Assembly (NCBI GenBank): GCA_964574215.1 | Contig: CAZNLR010000012.1 | Location: 1 to 64,000 of the forward strand | Length of the DNA stretch: 64,000 nt | Direction of reading: 5' to 3' | DNA from: GCA-2725625 sp964574215 | GTDB taxonomy: Bacteria; Pseudomonadota; Alphaproteobacteria; Rhodospirillales; UBA2165 | Shown here: one piece after another, positions 43,934 through 53,453 of the stretch | How the letters are laid out: each line of letters opens with the position of its first letter | Position numbering within the stretch: position 1 is the stretch's first letter | Translations under genes and position numbers: made by a program | Notes under the pieces: model-generated | The model's database searches: none | What the model saw: the letters and a program-made list of their open reading frames with translations, nothing else | What the model was told of the DNA's origin: nothing

Positions 43934-45286
43934 CTACTTTACCGGTCGGGCGAGAAAGGCGCCCATTCCGACGATGGGCGAATCATCGTGGATTTTGTTT
44001 TCTTTGCGTGAGGAAGGCGTTTTAGCCGGAGTTTTTTCGGCCGGCTTTTGGGAAGCGCTCCGCTTGGCCGCTGTTTTTTTGCGGGATTTCCGCTTGGTTT
44101 TATTTTCTTCCGGTGCGGCGTCATCATTCGCGACGGCAAACCCTTCCACTTCGATGATCGGAATTTTCTTTTTTGTCAGACTTTCAATGGCATCGATGTA
44201 TTTCTGGTCGTCTCGCCAGGCGATGGTAAAAGCGTGGCCTTCCTTGCCGGCGCGCCCGGTACGGCCGATGCGGTGGACATAGTCGTCCGGATGCATGGGA
44301 ACATCGAAATTGAAGACATGGCTCAGGTCGTTGATGTCGAGTCCACGGGCCGCCACATCGCTGCACACCAGAATCTCGACGTCGCCCGCCTTGAAACGTT
44401 CCATCATGGCCATGCGGGCCGATTGCACCATATCACCGTGCAGAGTGCCCGAATTTAAACCATGTTTTTGACAGGATTTGTGAACGACGTCCACATCCCG
44501 CTTGCGATTGCAGAACACCAGTGCGTTTTTGACTTTTTCCTGGCGGATCAATCGCCGAAGGGCGTCCCGCTTTTTCTTTTGCAGCCCGCTGAGGTCCCGC
44601 TTGGAACGATGATCAATCATCAACAGGCCCTGAATGATGTTTTCGCCGGTGGTGGCAGGCGGCGCCACGGATATTTCCTTGGGATTCATCAAAAAGGCGT
44701 CGGCGAGACGCTTGATTTCCGGCGGCATGGTGGCTGAAAAGAAAAGCGTCTGGCGGATTTTCGGCAGCAGACTGACGATTTTTTCCACGTCCGGAATGAA
44801 GCCCATATCGAGCATCCGGTCGGCTTCGTCGATCACCAGCACCTTGACATCGCTCAGCAGCAATCCCCCCCGGTCGAACAAGTCCAGGAGGCGGCCCGGC
44901 GTGGCGATTAAAACGTCAACGCCACGGTCCAGAAGCTTGGTTTGGTCGGCCATGGATGAGCCGCCGATTATCAGCGCCTTGGTCAGTTTGTTGTACTTGC
45001 CATAGGTATCGAAATTCTCGGCGACCTGGGCGGCCAGTTCGCGCGTCGGTTCCAAGATCAGGGTCCGGGGCATGCGCGCCCGCGCCCGTCCCGCCGCCAA
45101 TATGTCGATCATGGGCAGGGTGAAGGAGGCGGTTTTGCCGGTGCCGGTCTGGGCGCAACCGAGAATGTCACGGCCCATTAGAACCGTGGGAATGGCTTTT
45201 TCCTGGATCGGGGTGGGTTCCGTATATCCGGCGTCGCTAACAGCCTTCAGAACCTCCTCGCTTAATCCGAGGTCGGTGAAACTCAT
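43934..45286 (-). CDS. DEAD-box RNA helicase (RhlE-like)
   Basis: 450 aa. Motifs in order are Q-motif EPTPIQEKAIP, I AQTGTGKT (about 45-52), Ia PTRELAAQ, II DEADRMLDMGF, III SAT, V RGLDI and VI HRIGRTGRAG. The C-terminus is a basic Lys/Arg/Ala-rich tail (about 395-440), as in RhlE-type helicases active in ribosome assembly or RNA decay. Alone on the minus strand; the next plus-strand gene is the frameshifted isochorismatase-family gene. Confidence 0.94.
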   Translation of the reverse strand: MSFTDLGLSEEVLKAVSDAGYTEPTPIQEKAIPTVLMGRDILGCAQTGTGKTASFTLPMIDILAAGRARARMPRTLILEPTRELAAQVAENFDTYGKYNKLTKALIIGGSSMADQTKLLDRGVDVLIATPGRLLDLFDRGGLLLSDVKVLVIDEADRMLDMGFIPDVEKIVSLLPKIRQTLFFSATMPPEIKRLADAFLMNPKEISVAPPATTGENIIQGLLMIDHRSKRDLSGLQKKKRDALRRLIRQEKVKNALVFCNRKRDVDVVHKSCQKHGLNSGTLHGDMVQSARMAMMERFKAGDVEILVCSDVAARGLDINDLSHVFNFDVPMHPDDYVHRIGRTGRAGKEGHAFTIAWRDDQKYIDAIESLTKKKIPIIEVEGFAVANDDAAPEENKTKRKSRKKTAAKRSASQKPAEKTPAKTPSSRKENKIHDDSPIVGMGAFLARPVK

Positions 45287-45484
45287 ATAATGCTATCCAA
45301 GCTGAGTTTATTCAGGGGAAAATGTCTCATAATCATACAATATGTGGCGCGAAATAGGCGAAATTAAGGCGCTTGTCAAACAGGGACTTGCTCGTGCCCT
45401 CCTTGGGGACTTACCTGCTTGGCGAAGCGTCCTGCATTCTGTAGTTTCTAAATAGGGACGAAATTGAGAATTTTAAGGTGAAAA

Positions 45485-46025
45485 ATGCTTTTGCGATCAG
45501 ACGATTCGTGCCTGCTTATGGTCGATATGCAGGAAAAATTACTGCCGGTTACCGATGGCCCCCAAGGTTGAAGACAATTGCACCATCCTGATGAAGGCCG
45601 CCGCCAGGATGTCCGTGCCGGTGTTGATCAGCGAACAGTATCCCAAGGGGCTAGGCCATACGCTACCCGATTTGATCAGTATTACCGGGCAGAACGAGGC
45701 TATCGAAAAGTTGTCCTTTTCCTGCATGGGCGAGGAAACCTATGCCCAGCGTTTCGATGAACTGGGGCGGAGCCAGGCGGTGATTGCGGGCATCGAAACC
45801 CATGTCTGCGTGTTGCAGACGGCGTTTGATTTAATCGAAAAAGGGCATGACACATACGTAGTGGCCGATGCGGTGACGTCGCGGGCGCCGGTGAACCGCC
45901 AGACCGCCCTCGACCGGATGAAAGAAGCAGGCGCCACCATCGTAACTACCGAAATGGTGGTTTTCGAATGGCTCCGCGTTGCCGGGACAGCGGAATTCAA
46001 GGAACTGAGCGCGCTGGTGCGGTAG
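45485..46025 (+). pseudogene. Isochorismatase-family hydrolase, frameshifted
   Basis: Cysteine hydrolase fold. The first 28 codons from the ATG at 45485 (AAGGTG upstream) give MLLRSDDSCLLMVDMQEKLLPVTDG, including the active-site Asp of the V-D-x-Q motif. The frame then stops; the next frame continues with PKVEDNCTILMKAAARM, SEQYPKGLGHT and the nucleophile region GIETHVCVLQT. Removing one C from the CCCCC run at 45559-45563 joins them into an intact protein of about 179 aa, the usual size. Either an assembly error or a recent mutation. The YcaC-like hydrolase subgroup is the best guess. Confidence 0.85.
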
Positions 46026-46027
46026 GT

Positions 46028-47545
46028 TTAAACCAGTCCCAGTTTTTCCGCTAAGCCGATGCGTTGAAGTTTGCCGGTCGCGCCCTTGGGGATATCGTCC
46101 ATGAACAGTATGGTGCGCGGCACTTTGAAATCGGCCAGGCGTCCCGCGGCGAATTCCCGGAGGTCTTTTTCCTCTGCGGCCGCGCCTTCCTTTAGGACGA
46201 CAACAGCGGCAACTTCTTCCCCCAGTTTATCGTGGGGTAAGGCGAAGGTGACCACTTGCTGAACCGCTTCGTGATCCATCAGTACTTCATCGACTTCCCG
46301 GGGAGAAATTTTTTCGCCGCCGCGGTTGATGATCTCCTTAAGCCGTCCGGTTAAACTGATGTAGCCGCCTTCATCAATCACGCCTTGGTCGCCGGTGCGG
46401 AACCAATCGCCGGAAAAAGCCTCTTTGTTGGCTTCCGGATTGGCCTCGTAGCCGGCAAAGACATTGGGACCTTTGATCACGATTTCACCCACGCCTCCGG
46501 ATTTCAGTAATTTACCGTCATTGTCCATGATGGCGACTTCGGGTCCGGCCGCCAGGCCCACGCTGCCGGGTTTGCGGGGGGCGTCGGGCAGGGGGTTGCT
46601 GGCCATCTGGTGGGCGGCTTCGGTCATGCCATAGGCTTCGATAACCGGGCAGCCGAAGGTTTCCTCCAGTTCCGCCATGACTTGCGGCGGTAAAGACGCC
46701 GACGAGGACCGAATGAGCCTTAATTTGGAATTTTCGATAATTACCGCATTGCGGCCGGCGCGGGTCAAAATGGCCTGATGCATGGTTGGTACGGCCGTGT
46801 ACCAGGTGGGACCGGCCTCTTCGATCCAGGAGAAGAATTTCAATGCGTTGAAGCCGGGCGTACAGAAAATCGATGCACCGGCCCGGATCGACGACAGCAC
46901 GGCGGCGATCAGCCCATGGATATGAAAAAGCGGCATAATATTGAGACAGTGGTCTGCCGGCAGCAGGTTCAGGGTATTTTTGATGTGTTCGGCGGAGGCG
47001 CAGATATTGGCCTGTGACAATGGTACGATCTTGGGCCGCGACGTTGTGCCGGAGGTGTGCAATACCAAGCCACCGTCCTGCGCCTCGGCGAAGCCTCCGC
47101 CAACGGCGGTGTCCTTGGCGGTCTTGCCGCAAAACCGAAACGTTCCCGCGGGTTCATCGTCGGACCAATCGATTTCCAATACGGGAATTTGTTGCCGTTT
47201 CGCGACGGCCAAAGCCGGCGACTCGCTGCCTTTTTCCACCACCAGGGTCTTGGCGTTCAAATCCGATAAATAGAAATCATATTCGTCCTCCCGGTAACCC
47301 GGATTCAACGGTGCCGTTGTGGCGCCGGCGGCAATGGCCAAAAAAGCGGTGGCCATTTCCGGACCGTTGGGAAGGACGATGGCGACTCGGTCATTGCGGC
47401 CGATCCCCCGGGCATTCATGCCGTATACCGTTTGTTCAACCTGATCCGCCAGAGCCCGATAGGACAATGCTCGCCTGCCCGGCGCCGCGACGGCGACTGC
47501 GTCGGCTTCTCCTGTTGCTATAATGTCGCGAATGGTGTTTGCCAT
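46028..47545 (-). CDS. Acyl-CoA ligase, oxalyl-CoA-synthetase-like
   Basis: 505 aa AMP-forming ligase. Signatures include LHTSGTTSRPKIVPLSQANI, the LNIMPLFHIHGLIAAVLSS and CTPGFNALKFFSWIEEAGPT segments, IEAYGMTEAAHQMASNPLP, the hinge GDWFRTGDQG and KEIINRGGEKISPREVDEV. This combination is that of the AAE3/Pcs60 group, whose plant and yeast members make oxalyl-CoA. Other acyl substrates remain possible because no oxalyl-CoA decarboxylase or formyl-CoA transferase is nearby. AGGGGAA precedes the ATG. Convergent with the isochorismatase-family gene. Confidence 0.85.
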   Translation of the reverse strand: MANTIRDIIATGEADAVAVAAPGRRALSYRALADQVEQTVYGMNARGIGRNDRVAIVLPNGPEMATAFLAIAAGATTAPLNPGYREDEYDFYLSDLNAKTLVVEKGSESPALAVAKRQQIPVLEIDWSDDEPAGTFRFCGKTAKDTAVGGGFAEAQDGGLVLHTSGTTSRPKIVPLSQANICASAEHIKNTLNLLPADHCLNIMPLFHIHGLIAAVLSSIRAGASIFCTPGFNALKFFSWIEEAGPTWYTAVPTMHQAILTRAGRNAVIIENSKLRLIRSSSASLPPQVMAELEETFGCPVIEAYGMTEAAHQMASNPLPDAPRKPGSVGLAAGPEVAIMDNDGKLLKSGGVGEIVIKGPNVFAGYEANPEANKEAFSGDWFRTGDQGVIDEGGYISLTGRLKEIINRGGEKISPREVDEVLMDHEAVQQVVTFALPHDKLGEEVAAVVVLKEGAAAEEKDLREFAAGRLADFKVPRTILFMDDIPKGATGKLQRIGLAEKLGLV

Positions 47546-47723
47546 TGGATTCCCCTGGAATGTCAGGCCCTCTATTATTCAATATCTCTTTTACGAACCG
47601 AAGCCTTTATCCAAAAAACACGGCAACTTGACAAGGTTTACAATATATAGTGTAATTATTCTAATAAAACACAATATTTTGTAATCCCGAGTGTGCCAGG
47701 GAGAATGCCCATAGGGGGGCAGG

Positions 47724-48098
47724 ATGTCTGATTTCTCTGGCGCCGATCTAGGTTCGCGCACCACTTTTGGCGGTCTGAAATGGGCCTCCCGTATTGTCGG
47801 GGCGGTTTTATTCGTATCCTTGGCCGTGCTTATTCTTCAGGGCAGCGCCCTGGCTCAGATCAATTCTCCCTGCGGCATGCGTAGCGAAATTATCGATACG
47901 CTGAACAATCGTTACGCCGAAAAGCCGGTGGCGACAGGCTTGACCCAAGGTGGCGGTGTGATTGAAGTATTTGCCTCGGGCAGCGGCTCTTGGACGATGA
48001 TTATTACCTTGCCGACCGGGCGCGCTTGTTTCATGGCGGCGGGTGAAAATTGGGAGAGCCTGTCCCAATTGGCGGGCGGAACACAGATAAGCCATTAG
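47724..48098 (+). CDS. Small exported protein of unknown function
   Basis: 124 aa. A hydrophobic segment at about 25-44 (VGAVLFVSLAVLILQGSALA) looks like a signal peptide with a cleavage after ALA. The mature part has two Cys (NSPCGMRSE and GRACFMAAGE) that could pair, and VIEVFASGSGSWTMIITLPTG. No family recognised. It precedes the mlaA-like gene on the same strand by about 167 bp. Confidence 0.72.
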   Translation: MSDFSGADLGSRTTFGGLKWASRIVGAVLFVSLAVLILQGSALAQINSPCGMRSEIIDTLNNRYAEKPVATGLTQGGGVIEVFASGSGSWTMIITLPTGRACFMAAGENWESLSQLAGGTQISH

Positions 48099-48264
48099 GT
48101 GCCGCCCAAAAAATGCCCTAAAACATTCCCCAAAACTTTCTTTGAGGCTTCGGAATCAAGCGTGATAATGATGTCCGCGCCGGTGGAGCCGGTCTCTATC
48201 TCCCTTGCCTGAATCGTAGAAATTGCTATGGTTTTGGCGCAGGCATAGGAAATCCGGCGTCAAA

Positions 48265-49284
48265 ATGAATAATATTCAGGCCATCTCCAGGGAAAATTCT
48301 GTCGCCCGCCGTCTCACCGATGCCAAAGTACGGAATTGGCCGGTGGTTAGATTGGCGGTTTATCCGTTCGTATTTCTGTTTCTGATCTCAGCCCAGGCCG
48401 ATGCCGCGTCGACCATTTACAATATGGATCGGTTTCTTCAGGAACCTCACCCTTTTTCCAATTCGGCGAGGGGACAACAGCCAGGCCCGGCGCCGCAGGC
48501 TCCCGCCAAATCGGTGTCCCCAGGACAGGGAACTCCCGGCTCGTCGCCGTCATCGCCGGATATGGATGATCTGGATTTACAACCTGACGAAATGGCCGAG
48601 GAAAATGTCAACGATCCGCTGGAACCGGTCAATCGGGCATTTTTTGAGTTTAACGAACTGTTGGCGAAATACTTGCTGGGGCCGGTGGCTAGAGGCTACA
48701 ACGCCATTCTGCCCCTGGAGGCGCGTACGGCTTTCAAGAATTTCCTTGATAATCTGAAAGAGCCGGTCGTCCTTGCCAACGATTTGTTGCAGGCGGAGTG
48801 GAAGCGCGGGTTCGATGTTTCCATGCGGCTGGTCATTAACTCGACCCTGGGTATCGTCGGATTTATCGATGTGGCTGATAAATTCGGGTTCGAAAAACAC
48901 AACGAAGACTTCGGCCAGACTCTGGCGGTGTGGGGAATTGGTGAAGGTTTCTATCTTGTGCTGCCGGTGTTCGGTCCCTCCAATCCGAGAGACGCGATCG
49001 GAAAAATGGTGGTCGATGGATATTTCGATCCCTTGGGGTATTATCTGGACAACACCGACCGCGAGTATGTTTCCTATGCCCTGACCGGCGTCAACGGCAT
49101 CGTTACCTACGCCTCTTTGGTCGATCAGATCGACAATCTACGGGATACGTCCATCGACTTCTACGGCGCCATGCGAAGCCTTTACCGCCAGCGCCGGCAA
49201 TCAGAAATATCCAATGGGCGGATCAACGGTCAGATGAATATAAATCCGGGCCTCGACGGCGATTTGGATGACCCATTGAAATAA
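48265..49284 (+). CDS. mlaA: MlaA (VacJ) family protein without lipobox
   Basis: 339 aa from the ATG at 48265. The MlaA domain (from about 115) shows NDPLEPVNRAFFEFNELLAKYLLGPVARGYN, NLKEPVVLANDLLQ, INSTLGIVGFIDVADKFG and NEDFGQTLAVWGIGEGFYLVLPVFGPSNPRDAIG. The N-terminus has a signal-peptide-like helix (FVFLFLISAQADAAS) but no Cys, unlike the classical lipoprotein VacJ. A Pro/Gln/Gly-rich spacer follows. MlaA sits in the outer membrane and moves surface phospholipid to the Mla shuttle; two MlaD proteins are encoded 30 kb away. An upstream TTG at 48223 is an alternative start. Confidence 0.9.
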   Translation: MNNIQAISRENSVARRLTDAKVRNWPVVRLAVYPFVFLFLISAQADAASTIYNMDRFLQEPHPFSNSARGQQPGPAPQAPAKSVSPGQGTPGSSPSSPDMDDLDLQPDEMAEENVNDPLEPVNRAFFEFNELLAKYLLGPVARGYNAILPLEARTAFKNFLDNLKEPVVLANDLLQAEWKRGFDVSMRLVINSTLGIVGFIDVADKFGFEKHNEDFGQTLAVWGIGEGFYLVLPVFGPSNPRDAIGKMVVDGYFDPLGYYLDNTDREYVSYALTGVNGIVTYASLVDQIDNLRDTSIDFYGAMRSLYRQRRQSEISNGRINGQMNINPGLDGDLDDPLK

Positions 49285-49390
49285 AATGGACCGTTAATCC
49301 ATCCAATTTCGCCAGACCCGTCTCGATTTTGTGACCCGGTAACTGCCGCTTTCTCTTGTTTCAAATAGCTGTTCGCGTTGTAATTCATTT

Positions 49391-50257
49391 ATGGGTTATT
49401 GGGTGCAAAGAAAACTTTCTAAATTGGCCAAGACGATGGTGTATTGCTTGATTGCAGCTGGCCTGATTTTGACGAAATCCGCCTGGGCTGAAGAAGTGGC
49501 TGTCGACCTGGAATTGGTTTTGGCGGTCGATGTTTCGGGAAGCGTCGACTGGCAGGAAGCCGAATTGCAGCGCAAAGGTTACGTCGAGGCTCTGAAAAGC
49601 AAAGAACTGGTCACCGCTATTCAGTCGGGCTTTCACAAAAAAATTGCCGTTACCTACATTGAATGGGCAGGCGACGGCATTCACACAACACTTTTGGATT
49701 GGACGTTGATAGACAGCGAACGAACCGCTGCAAAATTTGCGCTGGCGCTATCGGAGGTGCCGATGGAGACGGGGCCCTGGACCTCGATCAGCAGCGTCAT
49801 CAATTACGCGCTGCCCTTGTTTAAGAAAAACGGCTACCGGGGAAATCGCCGGGTCATCGATATATCGGGTGACGGCCCTAACAATATGGGTGAACTGGTT
49901 ACCTCGGCACGGGACCGGGCCGTTGCCCAGGGAGTGACCATCAACGGACTGCCCATTCTAAATGATCGTCTCCAACCTTCGGGTCGGCGCCAGATTAAAG
50001 ACCTCGACAAATATTATGCCGCCTGTGTAATCGGTGGTCCGGGCGCTTTGTTGGTTGTCGCCCACAATTTTAAAGACTTTGCCAGAGCGATTCGGCGCAA
50101 ATTGATATTTGAAATTGCCCTGCAAGACACTCCATCAACTTCGTATGTAGGTAATTCTCAATATCTTTTGCCAACAAACTATATATACGAGCCCGGATGC
50201 GACATCGGGGAGCGAAATTTGCAACGCCGCAGGCAATTGTATGACAACGAATTTTGA
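49391..50257 (+). CDS. DUF1194 von Willebrand factor A-like protein
   Basis: 288 aa exported protein. Signal peptide ends near SAWA-EEVAV. The vWA-like core has LELVLAVDVSGSVDWQEAELQ, whose D-V-S-G-S is the metal-ion-dependent adhesion site, and NRRVIDISGDGPNNMG later. The DUF1194 pattern continues in GLPILN and AACVIGGPGALLVVAHNFKDFARAIRRKL. Function unknown, perhaps periplasmic protein interaction. A short hairpin follows 34 bp after the stop. Confidence 0.9.
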   Translation: MGYWVQRKLSKLAKTMVYCLIAAGLILTKSAWAEEVAVDLELVLAVDVSGSVDWQEAELQRKGYVEALKSKELVTAIQSGFHKKIAVTYIEWAGDGIHTTLLDWTLIDSERTAAKFALALSEVPMETGPWTSISSVINYALPLFKKNGYRGNRRVIDISGDGPNNMGELVTSARDRAVAQGVTINGLPILNDRLQPSGRRQIKDLDKYYAACVIGGPGALLVVAHNFKDFARAIRRKLIFEIALQDTPSTSYVGNSQYLLPTNYIYEPGCDIGERNLQRRRQLYDNEF

Positions 50258-50290
50258 TTTTTTACCGAATATGGCAGACATTTGATGAAA

Positions 50291-50309
50291 TGCTGACAAA
50301 GTGTCAGCA
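50291..50309 (+). terminator. Hairpin, possible terminator of the DUF1194 gene
   Basis: Perfect 8-bp stem TGCTGACA/TGTCAGCA with a 3-nt loop, beginning 34 bp after the stop. The following sequence is T-rich but interrupted (AAGAATTTGTTTGTTTG), so strength is uncertain. The rest of the 278-bp gap to pccA is AT-rich with nothing else recognised. Confidence 0.5.
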
Positions 50310-50535
50310 AAGAATTTGTTTGTTTGCCGACAAATTAGCACTTGTATTGCAAGCTCGATAATATTATCACCGAACTTAAGCTCTTTTATTACGCTACCCT
50401 AAAATAATTTAATAAAAACAAGTAATTAACAAAAAAATAGCATTTTGAATCATAGGTTTTAAAATGAGGGGTGGCTGATTTTTGTTAAGAGCGGCCTGAA
50501 TTTATTAAACTAATTGCGCGGTGCGCGGATAACCT

Positions 50536-52554
50536 ATGTTCAATACGATACTAATTGCCAACCGGGGCGAAATCGCCTGCCGCATTATTCGAACAGCCCG
50601 TCTGCTGGGAATTAAAACCGTTGCCGTTTATTCTGACGCCGATCGCGATGCCCTTCATGTGGATATGGCGAGTGATGCCGTTTATATCGGTCCGGCACCG
50701 GCGACGGAAAGCTATCTCAACGTAGAATCGATTATGGCGGCGATTGAAGAATCCGGCGCCGATGCGGTGCATCCGGGTTATGGATTTCTATCCGAGAACG
50801 CCGAATTTGCCGAAAGGTTGGCCGAAGAAGGCGTGACCTTCATCGGTCCTCAACCGAATGCCATTCGCATGATGGGCGACAAGATAAGATCAAAGAAGCT
50901 GGCTGAGGAGGCCGCAGTTCCAACAGTTCCGGGACACGCCGAACCGGTCACCAACGTGGCCGACGCCAAAGCCGTCGCCAAACAAATTGGGTATCCGGTC
51001 ATCCTCAAAGCTTCCGCCGGCGGTGGCGGCAAAGGGATGCGCCTGGTTGAAGAAGAATCGCAAATCGAAGAGGGGCTGCGGGCCTCGACCGCGGAGGCCG
51101 AATCCAGTTTCGGCGACGGACGCGTTTTCGTCGAAAAATTTATTACCGATCCCCGTCACATAGAAATTCAGGTGCTGGCGGACGGTCACGGCAACGTCGT
51201 TCATTTGGGCGAACGCGAATGTTCCATTCAACGCCGCCACCAAAAGGTAATTGAAGAAGCGCCCAGTCCCTTCGTCGACGAAGCGATGCGGGCTGAAATG
51301 GGGGCGCAGGCTGTCGCTTTGGCCAAAGCCGTCGACTATGTTTCGGCCGGCACCGTCGAATTCATCGTCGATAGCGACAAGAATTTTTACTTTCTCGAAA
51401 TGAATACACGGTTGCAGGTGGAGCACCCGGTCACCGAATTCATCACCAACGTCGATCTGGTGGAACAAATGATCCGCGTTGCCGCCGGCGAGGAACTCAG
51501 CTTCAGCCAGGAGGACGTAAAGATTGACGGCTGGTCCATGGAATCCCGCTTGTACGCCGAAGATCCGACGCGGGGTTTTCTGCCGGCGATCGGCCGTCTG
51601 GTCCGCTACCGTGAACCGGTTACAGGTGTATTCGGCACCCACAAATTTGTCCGGGTGGACGGCGGCGTAAACGAAGGGGACGAAATTACCCGTTTCTACG
51701 ACCCCATGGTTTCCAAGCTGATCACCCACGGTGACACCCGCGAAGAAGCCATCAAGCACATGCGCTTGGCGCTGGATGAATATTATGTGCGGGGGATCGG
51801 CAATAATATCGGCTTCCTGGCGGCGGTGATGATGCATCCCAGATTTGTCGCCGGCGAAATGACGACCAACTTCATCGCCGAGGAATTCGGCGAACATTTC
51901 AAACCGGAAGAAACCATACATGAAGATTTCGGCATGCTGGCCGCCTTGGCCGGCGCCATCCATTGCCGGTCCCTGGAGCGCGATATTCAGCTGACCGGGC
52001 GGAGTATGGAAAACACGCCATTGCCGCGCGGCGAATTGAAACACGGCCAGAACTGGGTCGTGGTGATTAACGGCGAAAATCATCCCGTTCATGTGCCGCC
52101 CGCCAACGGCGAAATTGAAGTCCGCGCCGATGATCGGAATTTCGTCATTACCACCGACTGGACGCCGAGCAAGGATCTGTTCAAAGGGACGGTCAATGGC
52201 GAGGATGTCTGCCTGCAGGTTGACCGCAATGGCGGCGGATATCAGCTGAGGCATCTGGGTTTGCGCGCCGATGTCAGAATATTATCGCCCGAGGCGGCAG
52301 ATCTTCTCAGCCGCATGCCGCCGAAGCAAAAGGCCGACATGACCAAGAAACTGATTTCACCGATGCCGGGCCTGCTGGTTTCCGTTGAAGTCGAAGAAGG
52401 CCAGGAAGTAAAATCGGGCGAGGCTCTGGCGGTGGTGGAGGCCATGAAAATGGAAAATCAACTTATGGCCGAGCGGGACGGCGTGGTCTCGAAGATTCAT
52501 CTTGATCCCGGCGACAGCCTGGACGTCGGACAGGTTATCCTGGAGTTCGAGTAA
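50536..52554 (+). CDS. pccA: Propionyl/acetyl-CoA carboxylase biotin-containing alpha subunit
   Basis: 672 aa. Biotin carboxylase domain (about 1-450) with ILIANRGEIACRIIRTAR, KASAGGGGKGMRLV for ATP, and FLEMNTRLQVEHPVTE. A linker/BT region follows, then a biotinyl domain with the attachment Lys638 in VEAMKMENQL. This layout is that of propionyl-CoA carboxylase alpha subunits, which carboxylate propionyl-CoA toward methylmalonyl-CoA with a separate beta subunit. No pccB or mutase gene is in the window, unlike many relatives. It is followed 9 bp later by an acylphosphatase gene. Confidence 0.92.
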   Translation: MFNTILIANRGEIACRIIRTARLLGIKTVAVYSDADRDALHVDMASDAVYIGPAPATESYLNVESIMAAIEESGADAVHPGYGFLSENAEFAERLAEEGVTFIGPQPNAIRMMGDKIRSKKLAEEAAVPTVPGHAEPVTNVADAKAVAKQIGYPVILKASAGGGGKGMRLVEEESQIEEGLRASTAEAESSFGDGRVFVEKFITDPRHIEIQVLADGHGNVVHLGERECSIQRRHQKVIEEAPSPFVDEAMRAEMGAQAVALAKAVDYVSAGTVEFIVDSDKNFYFLEMNTRLQVEHPVTEFITNVDLVEQMIRVAAGEELSFSQEDVKIDGWSMESRLYAEDPTRGFLPAIGRLVRYREPVTGVFGTHKFVRVDGGVNEGDEITRFYDPMVSKLITHGDTREEAIKHMRLALDEYYVRGIGNNIGFLAAVMMHPRFVAGEMTTNFIAEEFGEHFKPEETIHEDFGMLAALAGAIHCRSLERDIQLTGRSMENTPLPRGELKHGQNWVVVINGENHPVHVPPANGEIEVRADDRNFVITTDWTPSKDLFKGTVNGEDVCLQVDRNGGGYQLRHLGLRADVRILSPEAADLLSRMPPKQKADMTKKLISPMPGLLVSVEVEEGQEVKSGEALAVVEAMKMENQLMAERDGVVSKIHLDPGDSLDVGQVILEFE

Positions 52555-52563
52555 CCCGGCGCC

Positions 52564-52854
52564 ATGAACGGCTCGGATGACATTGCTCTTCTCGTTCGGA
52601 TTCACGGCAGGGTTCAGGGTGTCTGGTATCGCGCCTGGACACAGCAGGAGGCGCTAAAACTCAATTTAACGGGCTGGGTGAGGAACCGCAGGGACGGCAC
52701 TGTCGAGGCGGTATTCGCGGGACCCAGAATCCAGGTCGAGGCAATGATAAAAGTTTGCCATGAAGGTCCACCGCTAGCCAAAGTCCTGGAAATCGAGACC
52801 GAAGATACCGACCCGCCTGTCGAACGAAGCTTTCAGACGCTGCCCACCCGGTAA
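52564..52854 (+). CDS. acyP: Acylphosphatase
   Basis: 96 aa. Hydrolyses acyl phosphates. The phosphate-binding loop is IHGRVQGVWYRAW with the catalytic Arg, and the Asn of TGWVRNRRDGTVEA is the second catalytic residue. The gene starts 9 bp after pccA, so the two are likely co-transcribed. Confidence 0.92.
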   Translation: MNGSDDIALLVRIHGRVQGVWYRAWTQQEALKLNLTGWVRNRRDGTVEAVFAGPRIQVEAMIKVCHEGPPLAKVLEIETEDTDPPVERSFQTLPTR

Positions 52855-53035
52855 TCTCATTTTTCTGAACCGGCCCAACTTTTTACATCCGTTTACATCG
52901 TCGACATACGGATTTGATCCTTCTGTAACGAGCGACATTTATAACGTTACCTGAAACGGTTTGGCGGTGGCCTTGTTTTTCAAATCTCCATCCCGTTTTA
53001 ATTCAGCAACATCACGAAAAGAAGAAGTTACAAAA

Positions 53036-53428
53036 ATGATCAAAAGCTCCTGTTCAAAAAAAGAAAAAATATTGATTGCGCATGGGAACTCCATCATGCG
53101 CAAACTTATCCCGGACATTTTGAATTTTCTCGGTTTCTCGGAAGTGGAATTGGCGGAAAACGGACAGCACGCCGTCGACCTGTCTGAGAACTTTATTCCC
53201 GATCTGATTATCACCGACTACAATATGGAACCGGTCAACGGGCTTGAGTTGACCCAATTGGTCCGCGCCGGCAAAACCGGCGCCAAATCAGACATACCGG
53301 TAATTATTATTTCTCCCAGTTTCCATCTGCAGGATTGTTCAGAAGCGGTATGCGCCGGTGTATCCCGAATATTCATGAAACCGGTAACCATTCGGACGAT
53401 GGTCGCCGAGTTGAACGAAGTGCTCTGA
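53036..53428 (+). CDS. Receiver-domain protein lacking the acidic pair
   Basis: 130 aa single-domain protein from the ATG at 53036 (GAAGAAG upstream; the frame is open further upstream without a better start). The phosphoacceptor Asp61 is present in DLIITDYNM, with Ser93 (IIISPSF) and Lys115 (IFMKPV) in the expected places. The two N-terminal acidic residues that bind Mg, normally in a (V/I)-D-D motif, are His16-Gly17 here (ILIAHGN). Phosphorylation may therefore be weak or absent. It is convergent with the degenerate GGDEF gene 25 bp away. Confidence 0.87.
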   Translation: MIKSSCSKKEKILIAHGNSIMRKLIPDILNFLGFSEVELAENGQHAVDLSENFIPDLIITDYNMEPVNGLELTQLVRAGKTGAKSDIPVIIISPSFHLQDCSEAVCAGVSRIFMKPVTIRTMVAELNEVL

Positions 53429-53453
53429 GGTGTCTCCCGCGGGAAAGGCCGGG

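Noticed and set aside
50890..52254. Long antisense frame (454 codons) across pccA
   Set aside because: Shadow of a strongly conserved carboxylase gene; composition rich in His/Phe/Gln as expected of an antisense frame.
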